Below are positions 42,986-52,010 of a stretch of 64,000 bases of DNA, in pieces. This DNA comes from an uncultured Prevotellaceae bacterium (lineage in GTDB: Bacteria; Bacteroidota; Bacteroidia; Bacteroidales; Bacteroidaceae), in the NCBI GenBank assembly GCA_900315455.1, contig OMZE01000037.1, forward strand, positions 1 to 64,000, written 5' to 3'. The notes below the pieces were generated by a model, which saw nothing but the letters and a program-made list of their open reading frames with translations, made no database searches and was not told where the DNA came from. Within the stretch, counting starts at the first letter, position 1. Every line of letters begins with the position of its first letter. A program made the position numbers and the translations under genes.

Positions 42986-43367
42986 CTAAAAATCTTGTAT
43001 TTCTTGTTACATCGAAAAATAATTCGGGCAAAGTTACTCATTATTAGTGGAATAAACGAATAAAATGCCCACAATTTTGATTTTTGGTGTAATATATACC
43101 ATTATTTAAGTTTGGCATCTGCCCTACTATCAGGAGTTAAAGGGGAGTTGAGGAGACATATCTACTGCGACTCTTCCATCATGCTGCAAACAGGTTATAG
43201 GATGCAGCACGAGAGTGGGAAGACTTAACATAAATCATTTATATGAGGTGTTATAAAACTTTTTCCATTTTTATAACAATTATTTTCATGAATTTACCTA
43301 ATTTTGCTGACAGAATAAAGAAGGGGCGATTTTGCCCAAATATTTTAACTAATTTTTTATAAGTTTT
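42986..43367. other. divergent intergenic region between pnp and the TonB receptor gene
   Basis: This 382-bp stretch holds a minus-strand -7 box TAACTTTG (plus 43029-43036) for pnp with a poor -33, and a plus-strand -7 box TAATTTTG (43299-43306) 61 bp before the receptor gene. It also has one copy of GGAGTTAAAGGGG (43133-43145), as seen at 208-252, and an inverted pair TGCTGCA / TGCAGCA around 43180-43220. No gene is apparent. Confidence 0.5.
43299..43306 (+). promoter_or_regulatory. -7 box of the Oar-like receptor gene
   Basis: TAATTTTG fits TAnnTTTG. The expected -33 position (around 43276-43280) lacks TTTG, so it may be activator-dependent or weak. Confidence 0.45.
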
Positions 43368-46300
43368 ATGCAGAAAAGACTATTCTTTCTGGTTGTCCTC
43401 ATGCTTGTGCTCGTCACGGGTGTGCAAGGACAGATCACGACATCAGCATTGAGCGGTCGCGTGACCATGCAAGAGACCAACGAGACAGTCATTGGTGCCA
43501 CGGTGCAGGCGGTACACACCCCTTCGGGCACCCGTTATGCCGCTGTGACCAACATCGATGGTCTCTTCGCCATTCAGGGTATGCGTACGGGTGGTCCTTA
43601 CGAAGTGACCGTGTCTTACATCGGTTATCAGACCAAGACGGTGAAAGGTATCACCCTGGCACTTGGTGAGACTTACAACCTGAATGTCATCCTTTCCGAG
43701 GATGCCAATGAACTCTCCGAGGTGGTTGTCTCCGGCCGCGCCTCGAAGTTTGCCGCCGAGAAGACTGGCGCGTCGACAAACATCAACAACGCCCAGATTG
43801 TGAACTTGCCTACGGTAAGCCGCAGCATCACCGACGTGACCCGCCTCTCCCCCTATGGTGGCAATGGCATGAGTTTCGCTGGTGCCGACGGCCGTACAGC
43901 CAACTTCACCATCGACGGTGCCAATTTCAACAATAACTTCGGTCTTTCAGACAAACTGCCTGGCGGCGGCAACCCCGTCTCCCTCGATGCCATTGAGGAG
44001 TTGCAGGTGGTGATTTCACCGTATGACGTGCGTCAGACCAACTTCATCGGCGGTGGTGTGAACGCCATCACGAAATCGGGTACTAACACCTTCAAGGGCT
44101 CTGCCTATATCTACCACCGCAATGAGAACCTGCGTGGTGATGTGGTGAACGGGGTGACATTGCCCACAGCCCGTGAGAAAGACCGCCAGACCACCTATGG
44201 TCTGTCGTTGGGTGGCCCGATTATCAAGAACAAACTTTTCTTCTTCGTCAATGGCGAAATCATCAACACTCCTACCATCTCCTCCCCATGGCGTGGTTCT
44301 GAGAATGGAGTGGAGGATGTGGCAAGAAGCCTCTCACGCACTACACTCGCCGACCTGAGGACTATCTCCGATTTTGTGAGCAACAAGTATGGCTACGACA
44401 CTGGCAGTTGGACAAGTTTCCCTGCCGATGAGAAGAATTACAAATTGCTGGCCCGCTTGGACTGGAACATCAACGACAAGCACCACCTGGCCTTGCGCTA
44501 CAACTACACAAAGAATACGATTTGGAACGCCCCCAACGCCACCTCGATGGACGGTGGCACGCGTATGGCAGGTGCCCGTATGTCGCAATATTCCATGTCG
44601 TTTGCCAATTCGATGTATTCGATGGACAACCTCGTGCACTCTTGGTCTCTCGACTTGAACAGCCGTCTGACGGACAATCTCTCCAACCAGTTCCTGGCTA
44701 CGATTTCCAAACTCGATGATATTCGCGACACCAACTCTTCCGAATTCCCATTCATCGACATCCTCGACGGTGGCGACAACAACTACATGGCCCTTGGCTA
44801 TGAGTTGTTCACCTGGAACAACGCCGTTCACAACACCATCTGGAACATCAAGGACGACGTAACCTACTACATGGGCAAGCACAAGTTCATGGCTGGCCTT
44901 ACCTTCGAGCACCAGATGGCCGACAACCAGTATATGCGTAATGGTACGGGTTACTACCGCTACAACAGCATGGACGACTTCATGAATGGTGCTGCACCCG
45001 AGATTGTGTGTCTCACCTACGGTTACGACGGCGAGTCGAAGCCTGCAGCCCGCGTGCAGTTCAACCGTGCCGGCATCTATGCCCAAGACGACTGGACTGT
45101 AAACGACAAGTTGAAAATCACCTACGGTCTGCGTGTAGACGGTCTGTTCTTCGACAACAGCGACCTGATGACCAACAAGGCCATCTACGACCTTGACTAC
45201 GACGGCCGCCATATCGACACCGGCAAATGGCCCGGCAGCAGTATCACCCTTTCGCCACGTTTCGGCTTCACCTACGATGTGTTCGGCGACAAGTCGCTGA
45301 AGATTCGCGGTGGTAGCGGTCTCTTCTCTGGCCGTCTGCCTCTCGTGTTCTTCACCAACATGCCTACCAACGGTGGTCTGGTGCAATATCAGGCACAACT
45401 CAACGGAAAGACCAAGGTGTGGGACGGCAAGAGCAATTCCGCCACCAAGGGCTTCGAGAACTACTCCGGTGCCTATACCACCGATGCCAACGGCAACCGC
45501 TATATCGACATGAGCCAGTTTGCCGGCGGTCTGGTGACCGAGAACGGCAAGGCCACCATTGCTGCCCTGCAGAACAAACTCTTTGCCATGGGCTATCCCT
45601 CACACGTGACTCCTGAGATGGGTACCGTTCCCTCCTCTATCTCTGCTGTCGACCCCGACTTCAAGATGCCACAGGTATGGAAGACCTCTATCGCCGTTGA
45701 CTATCAGATTCCCGTGAACTTCCCCTTCACTGTGACTCTTGAGGGTATTTTCAACAAGAAGATTCACGACAACTGCATCTCCGACTGGGCCATCCCCTCA
45801 GTCGGTGGATTCGCCCGCTTCAACGGTGTGGACAATCGTCCCATCTTCCCTGCAGGATTCCGCACGGGCACCAAGGCCTTCGTGCTGGAGAACACCAGCA
45901 AGGGCTATGGATGGTCTGCCAACGTGACGCTGACCGCCCAGCCGTTTGAGTGGCTGAACCTGATGGCCGCCTACACCCACACCGTGTCGAAGGAAGTGAC
46001 CGGTATGCCAGGTAGTGCAGCCGAGTCGGCTTTCACATACGTTCCCACTGTAGAAGGTCCGAACAACATCAAGTTGCACAACTCTCAGTATGTCACCCCC
46101 GACCGTTTCGTTGCCAACGCCACTATCCACGACAAGAGCGGCAACCACTACAGCCTTATCTATGAAACCTGGCGCGGTGGCTACAACTACTCTTACATGA
46201 TGGTCAATGACATGAACAGCGACGGCTACAACTACGATGCCCTCTACATCCCGACCGACGGCGAGGTAGCCAACAAGCAGTTCCGCTTCGTTTCCGAAGA

Positions 46301-46712
46301 TGACGCCCAGCGCTTCATGGCATACGTGCACAAGGACGACTACCTGAGCAGCCACCAAGGCGAATATGCAGAGCCTTACAGTGTCTACTCTCCATGGGTA
46401 CACCGCATCGACTTCGCCTACAAGCACGACTTCAAAGTGAACGTAGGCAAGACCACTCACAAACTGCAACTCAGCATGGATATCAAGAACGTGCTCAATC
46501 TCTTCGACTCCAGTTGGGGTGTCAGCAAGACCCTCAACTCAGAGATTGGCTCTGAGGCCCGCATCCTGAAATATGAGGGTGTAGATGCCGATGGTTATGC
46601 CACGTTCTCCACTCCTTCTTCCATCAGCGGCAAGACCAAGACCTGGGCACCCAACTACAGTGTAGGCCAGTGCTGGTATGCTTCTATCGGTATAAGATAC
46701 ATCTTCAATTAA
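43368..46712 (+). CDS. Oar-like TonB-dependent outer-membrane receptor
   Basis: This 1114-residue protein has a signal peptide (residues 1-22, ending VQGQ), a CarboxypepD_reg-like domain (LSGRVTMQETNETVIGATV) and a plug domain (IDGANFNNNFG, EELQVVISPYDVRQ, GGVNAITKSGTN). A long beta-barrel follows and ends in IGIRYIFN. It lacks the SusC-type signature and has no SusD partner; it resembles Oar/OmpA-related TonB receptors of Bacteroidetes. Such proteins import or display an unknown ligand. A surface lipoprotein gene follows after 27 bp, probably its partner. Codon use is like its neighbours. Confidence 0.88.
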   Translation: MQKRLFFLVVLMLVLVTGVQGQITTSALSGRVTMQETNETVIGATVQAVHTPSGTRYAAVTNIDGLFAIQGMRTGGPYEVTVSYIGYQTKTVKGITLALGETYNLNVILSEDANELSEVVVSGRASKFAAEKTGASTNINNAQIVNLPTVSRSITDVTRLSPYGGNGMSFAGADGRTANFTIDGANFNNNFGLSDKLPGGGNPVSLDAIEELQVVISPYDVRQTNFIGGGVNAITKSGTNTFKGSAYIYHRNENLRGDVVNGVTLPTAREKDRQTTYGLSLGGPIIKNKLFFFVNGEIINTPTISSPWRGSENGVEDVARSLSRTTLADLRTISDFVSNKYGYDTGSWTSFPADEKNYKLLARLDWNINDKHHLALRYNYTKNTIWNAPNATSMDGGTRMAGARMSQYSMSFANSMYSMDNLVHSWSLDLNSRLTDNLSNQFLATISKLDDIRDTNSSEFPFIDILDGGDNNYMALGYELFTWNNAVHNTIWNIKDDVTYYMGKHKFMAGLTFEHQMADNQYMRNGTGYYRYNSMDDFMNGAAPEIVCLTYGYDGESKPAARVQFNRAGIYAQDDWTVNDKLKITYGLRVDGLFFDNSDLMTNKAIYDLDYDGRHIDTGKWPGSSITLSPRFGFTYDVFGDKSLKIRGGSGLFSGRLPLVFFTNMPTNGGLVQYQAQLNGKTKVWDGKSNSATKGFENYSGAYTTDANGNRYIDMSQFAGGLVTENGKATIAALQNKLFAMGYPSHVTPEMGTVPSSISAVDPDFKMPQVWKTSIAVDYQIPVNFPFTVTLEGIFNKKIHDNCISDWAIPSVGGFARFNGVDNRPIFPAGFRTGTKAFVLENTSKGYGWSANVTLTAQPFEWLNLMAAYTHTVSKEVTGMPGSAAESAFTYVPTVEGPNNIKLHNSQYVTPDRFVANATIHDKSGNHYSLIYETWRGGYNYSYMMVNDMNSDGYNYDALYIPTDGEVANKQFRFVSEDDAQRFMAYVHKDDYLSSHQGEYAEPYSVYSPWVHRIDFAYKHDFKVNVGKTTHKLQLSMDIKNVLNLFDSSWGVSKTLNSEIGSEARILKYEGVDADGYATFSTPSSISGKTKTWAPNYSVGQCWYASIGIRYIFN

Positions 46713-46739
46713 GAGTAAAGAAAAAAGAATCAAGCAATT

Positions 46740-48254
46740 ATGAAACTAAGATATTTCATTCCGTTCTTTTTGGCAGTTGTCGCTGCTGTATTTACCGCTT
46801 GCTCCGACGACAATGACCCGACTTATTTCGACGAGATTCGTGTGTCGCAGTCGTATGTGAGCCTCAACACCAATGGTGGCTCCACATCCATTGACATCAA
46901 GGCCAATGGCAGTTGGACCGTCTCTGAGGTTCCCGAGTGGCTTACCGTGTCGCCCGCATCAGGCACAGGCAACGGCACCATTACCTTCTCTGCCGATGCA
47001 GGTGAAGGCCGCACTGCCGAGGTTTTGATTACCTGCGAAGGCAAGACACAGCGCATCAACATCATCCAGGGCATTGCCACCGTCTCGAACGCCACTTGCG
47101 CAGAGGTGCTGGCAGGTCCCGACTCTAAGACCTATCGCGTGACCGGTACGGTGACCAAGATTGTGAACACCACTTATGGCAACTGGTACCTGAACGATGG
47201 CACCGGCGAGGTATATATTTATGGTACGCTCGACTCGAAGGGTGGCACCAAGAACTTCCTCAGTTGGGGTCTTGAAGTAGGCGACCAAATCACTGTTGAG
47301 GGTCCGAAGACCACTTACAACGGCACCGTGGAACTCGTCGACGTTACCGTTGTGAAGATAGAGAAGTCGCTGATTAAGTGCGACTCGCTCACGGTGAATG
47401 GTGTTAAGTCTGACGAACTGCCCCTCGAAGGAGGAGAGATTGTAGCCCACCTCACCTGCAAGGGAACAGGTGTGGCAGTTGACATCCCCGCAGAGGCCAA
47501 GAGTTGGCTGGGCGTCGTCGCATCGACAGTGGGCGAGAATCCTACCGTCACCTTCCGTGCCATGCCCAATGCTGGTGGCGACCGCAGCACCACAGTGCAT
47601 TTCAACACCACCGACGGCAGCAAGAACTACTCTGCAGAGGCTACCATCTCACAGAAGGGAGCCATCGTGGAATGCACCATCGAGGACTTCCTCGATGCTG
47701 AGGTAAGCACCAGCCAGTATCGCATCACCGGTGTCATCACCGAACTCTACGAAAGCGACAAGCAAGGCAAGAGTTTCTACGTGCAGGACTACTCGGGCAA
47801 AGTGCTTGTCTACCGTGCAGAAGGCTTCATTGAGGCTGGTGCCAAGGTAGGCGACATCGTGACCGTCGTAGGTCAGCGTGGAGCCTATAAAGACACGCCT
47901 CAAATGGTTTCCGGTACGTTTGAGAACCTGAAGTATGCCGTGACCGAGGTAAGCGTCGCTGAGTTCCTGGCCAAGGAAGACAACAAGAACGTGTACTACA
48001 TGGTTACCGGCACCATCGACGAGATTGCCAACACCACTTACGGCAACCTCTACATTACCGACGGTACCAACCGTCTGTATGTATACGGTTGCTATCCCGG
48101 CTACGGTGCTACCGGTGACTTCCGCAAGGACTTCCTTGCTGCTGCCGGCATTGAGGTGGGCGACAAACTGACGATGATCGGTTACAAGGACACCTACAAC
48201 GGCACCATCGAACTTTGCGGTGGTATCTATTTCTCACACGAGAAAGGCAACTAA
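46740..48254 (+). CDS. surface lipoprotein with BACON and OB-fold domains
   Basis: This 504-residue lipoprotein (Cys21, FTACSDDND) carries Asp residues after the Cys, a pattern linked to surface export in Bacteroidetes. Domain order: BACON (about 30-110, GSWTVSEVPEWLTVSPASG), OB-fold-like domain 1 (TYRVTGTVTKIVNTTYGNWY), a second degenerate BACON (about 215-310), OB-like 2 (YRITGVITELYES) and OB-like 3 (YMVTGTIDEIANTTYGNLYI). BACON modules often bind mucins or glycans, and such OB folds may bind nucleic acid or glycan. It likely forms an uptake pair with the TonB receptor upstream. Ligand unknown. Confidence 0.78.
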   Translation: MKLRYFIPFFLAVVAAVFTACSDDNDPTYFDEIRVSQSYVSLNTNGGSTSIDIKANGSWTVSEVPEWLTVSPASGTGNGTITFSADAGEGRTAEVLITCEGKTQRINIIQGIATVSNATCAEVLAGPDSKTYRVTGTVTKIVNTTYGNWYLNDGTGEVYIYGTLDSKGGTKNFLSWGLEVGDQITVEGPKTTYNGTVELVDVTVVKIEKSLIKCDSLTVNGVKSDELPLEGGEIVAHLTCKGTGVAVDIPAEAKSWLGVVASTVGENPTVTFRAMPNAGGDRSTTVHFNTTDGSKNYSAEATISQKGAIVECTIEDFLDAEVSTSQYRITGVITELYESDKQGKSFYVQDYSGKVLVYRAEGFIEAGAKVGDIVTVVGQRGAYKDTPQMVSGTFENLKYAVTEVSVAEFLAKEDNKNVYYMVTGTIDEIANTTYGNLYITDGTNRLYVYGCYPGYGATGDFRKDFLAAAGIEVGDKLTMIGYKDTYNGTIELCGGIYFSHEKGN

Positions 48255-48267
48255 TCCTCCAACCCTC

Positions 48268-48308
48268 ATAAAAAATCCCCGGGAGCAGTGCTTCCGGGGA
48301 TTTTTTAT
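48268..48308. terminator. strong bidirectional-looking terminator
   Basis: A perfect 15-bp stem (48268-48282 and 48294-48308, core TCCCCGG/CCGGGGA with A-run and T-run outside) follows the lipoprotein stop by 13 bp. The symmetry allows it to work in both directions, closing this operon and possibly the nadD operon on the other strand. Confidence 0.9.
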
Positions 48309-48360
48309 GATAAGGACTTGAATAACCTTATTGTCTTTAGAGACCTTAGATACGATTACG

Positions 48361-48960
48361 CTAAGTCTTATAATAACCTTTCTGGGCGATGATAGCAGCC
48401 ACGGCGGGTGGCACAAGGTGGTCGATGGGCTGTCCGTCACTCACCCGCTGTCGCACTTCGGTGCTGCTCACATCATACAATTCCGTTTTCAATAGCCTCA
48501 CGCCACGTGGCAGCGTAGAAGCATCGATATCTGCCCCTTTGCGGGGGTAGACCACCACGCGGTAGTTGGCAAGGATTTTATCGTGTTCATACCAACCACT
48601 GAAGCCAGCCCAGTTGTCGGCACCGATGATGAGCGTGAACCGGCGGTCGGGATAAGCAGCAGAAAGGGCCTGCAACGTATTCCACGTGTAAGACGGTTTG
48701 GACAGGGCAAACTCGAAATCGCTGGCCACCAGTCCCTCCTCTCCTTCCACTGCTGCCCGCACCATCTCCAGCCTCAAGTCATCGTCGAGCAGCACCTTAT
48801 TGGCTTTCCATGGATTCTGAGGGGTCACCATGAGCCACACCTCATTGAGCCGCGCTGCTTTCAGAATGCGCGCCGCCAAAGCCACATGTCCGTTGTGCAC
48901 GGGATTGAACGTGCCGCCGAAGATGCCAGTGCGTATGATGTTGTGTTTTCTCTCTGCCAT
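48361..48960 (-). CDS. nadD: nicotinate-nucleotide adenylyltransferase
   Basis: This enzyme makes nicotinic-acid adenine dinucleotide in NAD synthesis. The 199-residue protein has the nucleotidyltransferase motif GGTFNPVHNGHV near residue 14 and the C-terminal SSTEVRQRVSDG. It is the last gene of yicC-gmk-nadD, 6 bp after gmk, an order common in Bacteroidales. Confidence 0.93.
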   Translation of the reverse strand: MAERKHNIIRTGIFGGTFNPVHNGHVALAARILKAARLNEVWLMVTPQNPWKANKVLLDDDLRLEMVRAAVEGEEGLVASDFEFALSKPSYTWNTLQALSAAYPDRRFTLIIGADNWAGFSGWYEHDKILANYRVVVYPRKGADIDASTLPRGVRLLKTELYDVSSTEVRQRVSDGQPIDHLVPPAVAAIIAQKGYYKT

Positions 48961-48966
48961 CAGCGG

Positions 48967-49590
48967 TCATGCTTCAAGAAAACGCTGCACGATTTCCAAG
49001 GCCTCGGCCTCAGCCACCTCGAGCACATCGTTCACCACCACATGGTCGAACTGAGGCGCGAAAGTCATCTCGTATTCGGCTTTTGCCAACCGGTCTTCTA
49101 TCACCTCAGGAGAATCGGTGCCCCTATTGGTGAGACGGCGCCGAAGTTCCTCTACCGACGGAGGTTGGATGAAGAGGCTCAGCGCCCTGTCGCCATAATA
49201 CTTCTTGATGTTGCATCCACCTTTCACATCGACATCGAACACCACGTTCTGTCCACTTTCTGCCTGCCGCTCCACCTGTGCCTTCAGCGTGCCATAGAAG
49301 CGGTCTTCGTAGACCTCCTCGTATTCCAGGAACTCATCCTTGGCTATACGCTCACGAAACTCCTCTGGAGAGATGAAGAAATACTCCACCCCATTCTGTT
49401 CATTGCCCCGAGGTGCACGGCTGGTACAACTCACCGAGAAATAGAGGTTGAGTTCGGGATGATTGTCCATCAACCATTTGATGATGGTGCTCTTTCCCGA
49501 TCCACTGGGAGCGGAGACAATGATGAAAGCACCCTTGCGGGAAGCCTTGGCATTCTTCATTTTGTTCTGTTTTTTCATTATATTATTCAA
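48967..49590 (-). CDS. gmk: guanylate kinase
   Basis: This enzyme phosphorylates GMP to GDP. The 207-residue protein has the P-loop SAPSGSGKST near residue 26, SVSCTSRAPRGNE for GMP binding, and VDVKGGCNIKK. An N-terminal extension of about 20 basic residues (MNNIMKKQNKMKNAK) may be partly untranslated; a second ATG 12 bp downstream is possible. The gene lies between yicC (45 bp) and nadD. Confidence 0.94.
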   Translation of the reverse strand: MNNIMKKQNKMKNAKASRKGAFIIVSAPSGSGKSTIIKWLMDNHPELNLYFSVSCTSRAPRGNEQNGVEYFFISPEEFRERIAKDEFLEYEEVYEDRFYGTLKAQVERQAESGQNVVFDVDVKGGCNIKKYYGDRALSLFIQPPSVEELRRRLTNRGTDSPEVIEDRLAKAEYEMTFAPQFDHVVVNDVLEVAEAEALEIVQRFLEA

Positions 49591-49635
49591 GGTATTTCTC
49601 GTTCATCCTATTTGAAGTGACGCAAGGACTCCTAT

Positions 49636-50511
49636 TTACAGCACATTGAGTACCTGCTCCTTGATTTGCTCCAATTGGTCTTTCATCCTTACCACGATGT
49701 TCTGCATCTCGGCCTGGTTGCTCTTCGAGCCGGTAGTGTTGATTTCACGTCCCATCTCCTGAGCGATGAATCCCAGTTTTTTGCCCTGGCTCTGCTGCTC
49801 ATCCATGGTTTGGCGGAAATATGCCAAATGGTTGGCCAATCGCTGCTTCTCCTCGCTGATATCGAGTTTCTCGATATAATAAATCAGTTCTTGCTCCAGA
49901 CGGTTCTTGTCGTAGTCGACCTCAGGAATAGAGGCCAATCCTTCGATGATGCGGCTCCTGATTTTCTCCACCCTCGACTTCTCGTAAGGTTCGATATCGG
50001 CAAGGAGTTGGGCTATGGTGTCGATATTGTCAAGGAATTTCTTCTGCAAGGCCTCCCCTTCCTGCTGACGGAACTCCACCAACTGAGTCAACGCATCGTC
50101 GACAGCCTTGCAGGCCACCTGCCACTCCTCTTCATCGAGCACCTCGACCTCGGTCTTGGTGGTCACGTCGGGCAGTCGCAAGAGGGTCACGAACCAATCG
50201 GAAGGCTCTGGTATGCCTGTTTTCTGTGCAATCTCCTTGATTTGCCTGTAATAGTTCTCCACCAACAGCGCATTGATGGGTGTGGCATCAGAGCCAGCCT
50301 CTTTCTCTACCCAGATAGAGAAGTCTATTTTCCCACGCACCAGGGCATTGGCGATTTTCTGCCGTATCTCCATTTCCTTCTCCCTATAGAGAGGTGAGAT
50401 TCTTGTGGAGACATCTAGCGACTTGCTGTTGAGCGATTTTACCTCGACATGGATTTTCTTTTCTTTATAAGCCACGACTGTTTTGCCGTAACCCGTCATC
50501 GACTGTATCAT
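49636..50511 (-). CDS. yicC: YicC family endoribonuclease
   Basis: This 291-residue protein begins MIQSMTGYGKTV and ends with MQNIVVRMKDQLEQIKEQVLNVL, both hallmarks of YicC. It has the GREINTTGSKSN segment near the end. YicC-type proteins are reported to be endoribonucleases in E. coli. The open frame runs on upstream to 50607, but the family start is at 50511. Its -7 promoter box TATTTTTG lies at plus 50605-50612. It leads the operon with gmk and nadD. Confidence 0.9.
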   Translation of the reverse strand: MIQSMTGYGKTVVAYKEKKIHVEVKSLNSKSLDVSTRISPLYREKEMEIRQKIANALVRGKIDFSIWVEKEAGSDATPINALLVENYYRQIKEIAQKTGIPEPSDWFVTLLRLPDVTTKTEVEVLDEEEWQVACKAVDDALTQLVEFRQQEGEALQKKFLDNIDTIAQLLADIEPYEKSRVEKIRSRIIEGLASIPEVDYDKNRLEQELIYYIEKLDISEEKQRLANHLAYFRQTMDEQQSQGKKLGFIAQEMGREINTTGSKSNQAEMQNIVVRMKDQLEQIKEQVLNVL

Positions 50512-50602
50512 TTCCAATAAATTTAATATCCAAATAAATGCGAAATAATTGCCATGGAGTGTGAAGTTACGCTTAAAATCTGCCGATGGCAATAGAATTT
50601 TA

Positions 50603-50644
50603 TGCAAAAATACAACATTCTGCGGAAAAATCCGTATTTTTGCA
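50603..50644. promoter_or_regulatory. divergent promoters of yicC and tsaB in a perfect inverted repeat
   Basis: TGCAAAAATAC (50603-50613) and its exact complement GTATTTTTGCA (50634-50644) are separated by 20 bp. Each arm contains a -7 box TATTTTTG: minus strand (50605-50612) for yicC and plus strand (50635-50642) for tsaB. No good -33 boxes are seen. The two promoters overlap, so polymerase binding at one may exclude the other. Confidence 0.68.
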
Positions 50645-50683
50645 CTTTAATTTATTTAGGATAAGAAAGATTATTTTCAAGAG

Positions 50684-51373
50684 ATGTCTTGCATATTGAA
50701 TATCGACACCAGCACCGACGCCTGTTCTGTGGCTGTGAGTCAGGATGGAGCCTGCATTTACCATCAAGAAGACCTCACCGGTCACAACCATGCCGAACTA
50801 CTGGGTACATTTGTCGACGAGGCCCTCTCTTTCACCGACAACCACGCCATCCCCTTCGATGCCGTGGCGGTGAGTTGTGGGCCTGGGTCATACACTGGTC
50901 TCCGTATAGGTGTGTCGATGGCCAAGGGAGTTTGCTATGGCCGTGACCTGCGCCTCATCTCCATCCCCACACTCGAGTTGCTCTGTGTACCCGTGCTGCT
51001 GGCCGAGGAGTTGGAAGACGATGCCCTGCTGTGCCCGATGATTGACGCCCGCCGCATGGAAGTCTACTCCGCCATCTACGACCGGGCCTTGCATCAGGTG
51101 CGTGGCATCCAGGCCGATGTGGTAGACGACACCACCTACCGGGCATTTCTCGACGAGCATCCCGTGTATTTCTTCGGCAATGGTGCAGCCAAGTGCATGA
51201 CAGCCATCAACCATCCCCATGCCCATCTTCTGCCCGACAAGAAGCCATTGGCCAAATACATGTTCCCGCTTGCCGAGAAACGCATCGCTTTGGGGCAATA
51301 TGAAGACGTGGCCTACTTCACCCCGTTCTACCTGAAGGACTTCGTGGCCAAGACCCCCAGAAAATTACTCTAG
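50684..51373 (+). CDS. tsaB: tRNA threonylcarbamoyladenosine biosynthesis protein TsaB
   Basis: This is an ASKHA-fold partner of TsaD in t6A37 tRNA modification. The 229-residue protein opens ILNIDTSTDACSVAV and carries SCGPGSYTGLRIG near residue 70 and the MIDARRMEVY strand. It begins the operon with DUF4290, murA, rimM, dxr and rseP, 41 bp after its -7 promoter box. Confidence 0.93.
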   Translation: MSCILNIDTSTDACSVAVSQDGACIYHQEDLTGHNHAELLGTFVDEALSFTDNHAIPFDAVAVSCGPGSYTGLRIGVSMAKGVCYGRDLRLISIPTLELLCVPVLLAEELEDDALLCPMIDARRMEVYSAIYDRALHQVRGIQADVVDDTTYRAFLDEHPVYFFGNGAAKCMTAINHPHAHLLPDKKPLAKYMFPLAEKRIALGQYEDVAYFTPFYLKDFVAKTPRKLL

Positions 51374-51410
51374 CCTATTGCAGGAGGCGACAAAGAAAAC
51401 AACCATTGAA

Positions 51411-52007
51411 ATGAACATAGAAGGATTAGACTACAACACCCAGCGCGAGAAACTCGTGTTGCCCGAATACGGCCGCGAGGTGCAGAAGATGGTCGACCAT
51501 GCCATCTCGCTCCCCACGAAAGAGGAGCGCCAGCGCTGTGCTGAAACCATCATCGCCGTGATGGAGCGCATGGTGCCCCAGGGCGGCGACAGTATGAACC
51601 ACAAGCAGAAGTTATGGGACCATCTTGCGCTGATGAGCGGTTTCCGTCTCGACATCGACTATCCCTACGACGTGAGTATGGCTGCCACGATAGCCACTAA
51701 GCCGGAGCCACTGGGCTATCCCATGCGCGACATACCCGTGCGTCACTACGGCAACATGATGTTTGAGGTGTTCGAGCAACTGAAGACGATGCCTCCCGGT
51801 GAGGAGCGCGACGAACTGGTGCGCATCACTGCCAACCACATGAAGCGAAGCCTCTACCAATGGAGCCATGGCTCTGCTGATGACGAGAAAGTGGCCTCCG
51901 ACCTTGCCCGTTTTACCGATGGCGTTATCCAACTCGACCTGAAGACATTCACGTTTGAGAAGATCAACGAGAGAGAGTTCACCGAAAAGCGCAAGAAAAA
52001 GAAATAG
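51411..52007 (+). CDS. DUF4290 family protein
   Basis: This 198-residue soluble protein (LDYNTQREKLVLPEYGREVQ at the start) matches DUF4290, a Bacteroidetes-specific family found next to murA. It is rich in charged residues and ends in a lysine run (EKRKKKK). Function is unknown. A TTG at 51378 would lengthen it, but the ATG at 51411 gives the family N-terminus. It lies 37 bp after tsaB and 3 bp before murA. Confidence 0.85.
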   Translation: MNIEGLDYNTQREKLVLPEYGREVQKMVDHAISLPTKEERQRCAETIIAVMERMVPQGGDSMNHKQKLWDHLALMSGFRLDIDYPYDVSMAATIATKPEPLGYPMRDIPVRHYGNMMFEVFEQLKTMPPGEERDELVRITANHMKRSLYQWSHGSADDEKVASDLARFTDGVIQLDLKTFTFEKINEREFTEKRKKKK

Positions 52008-52010
52008 CCC

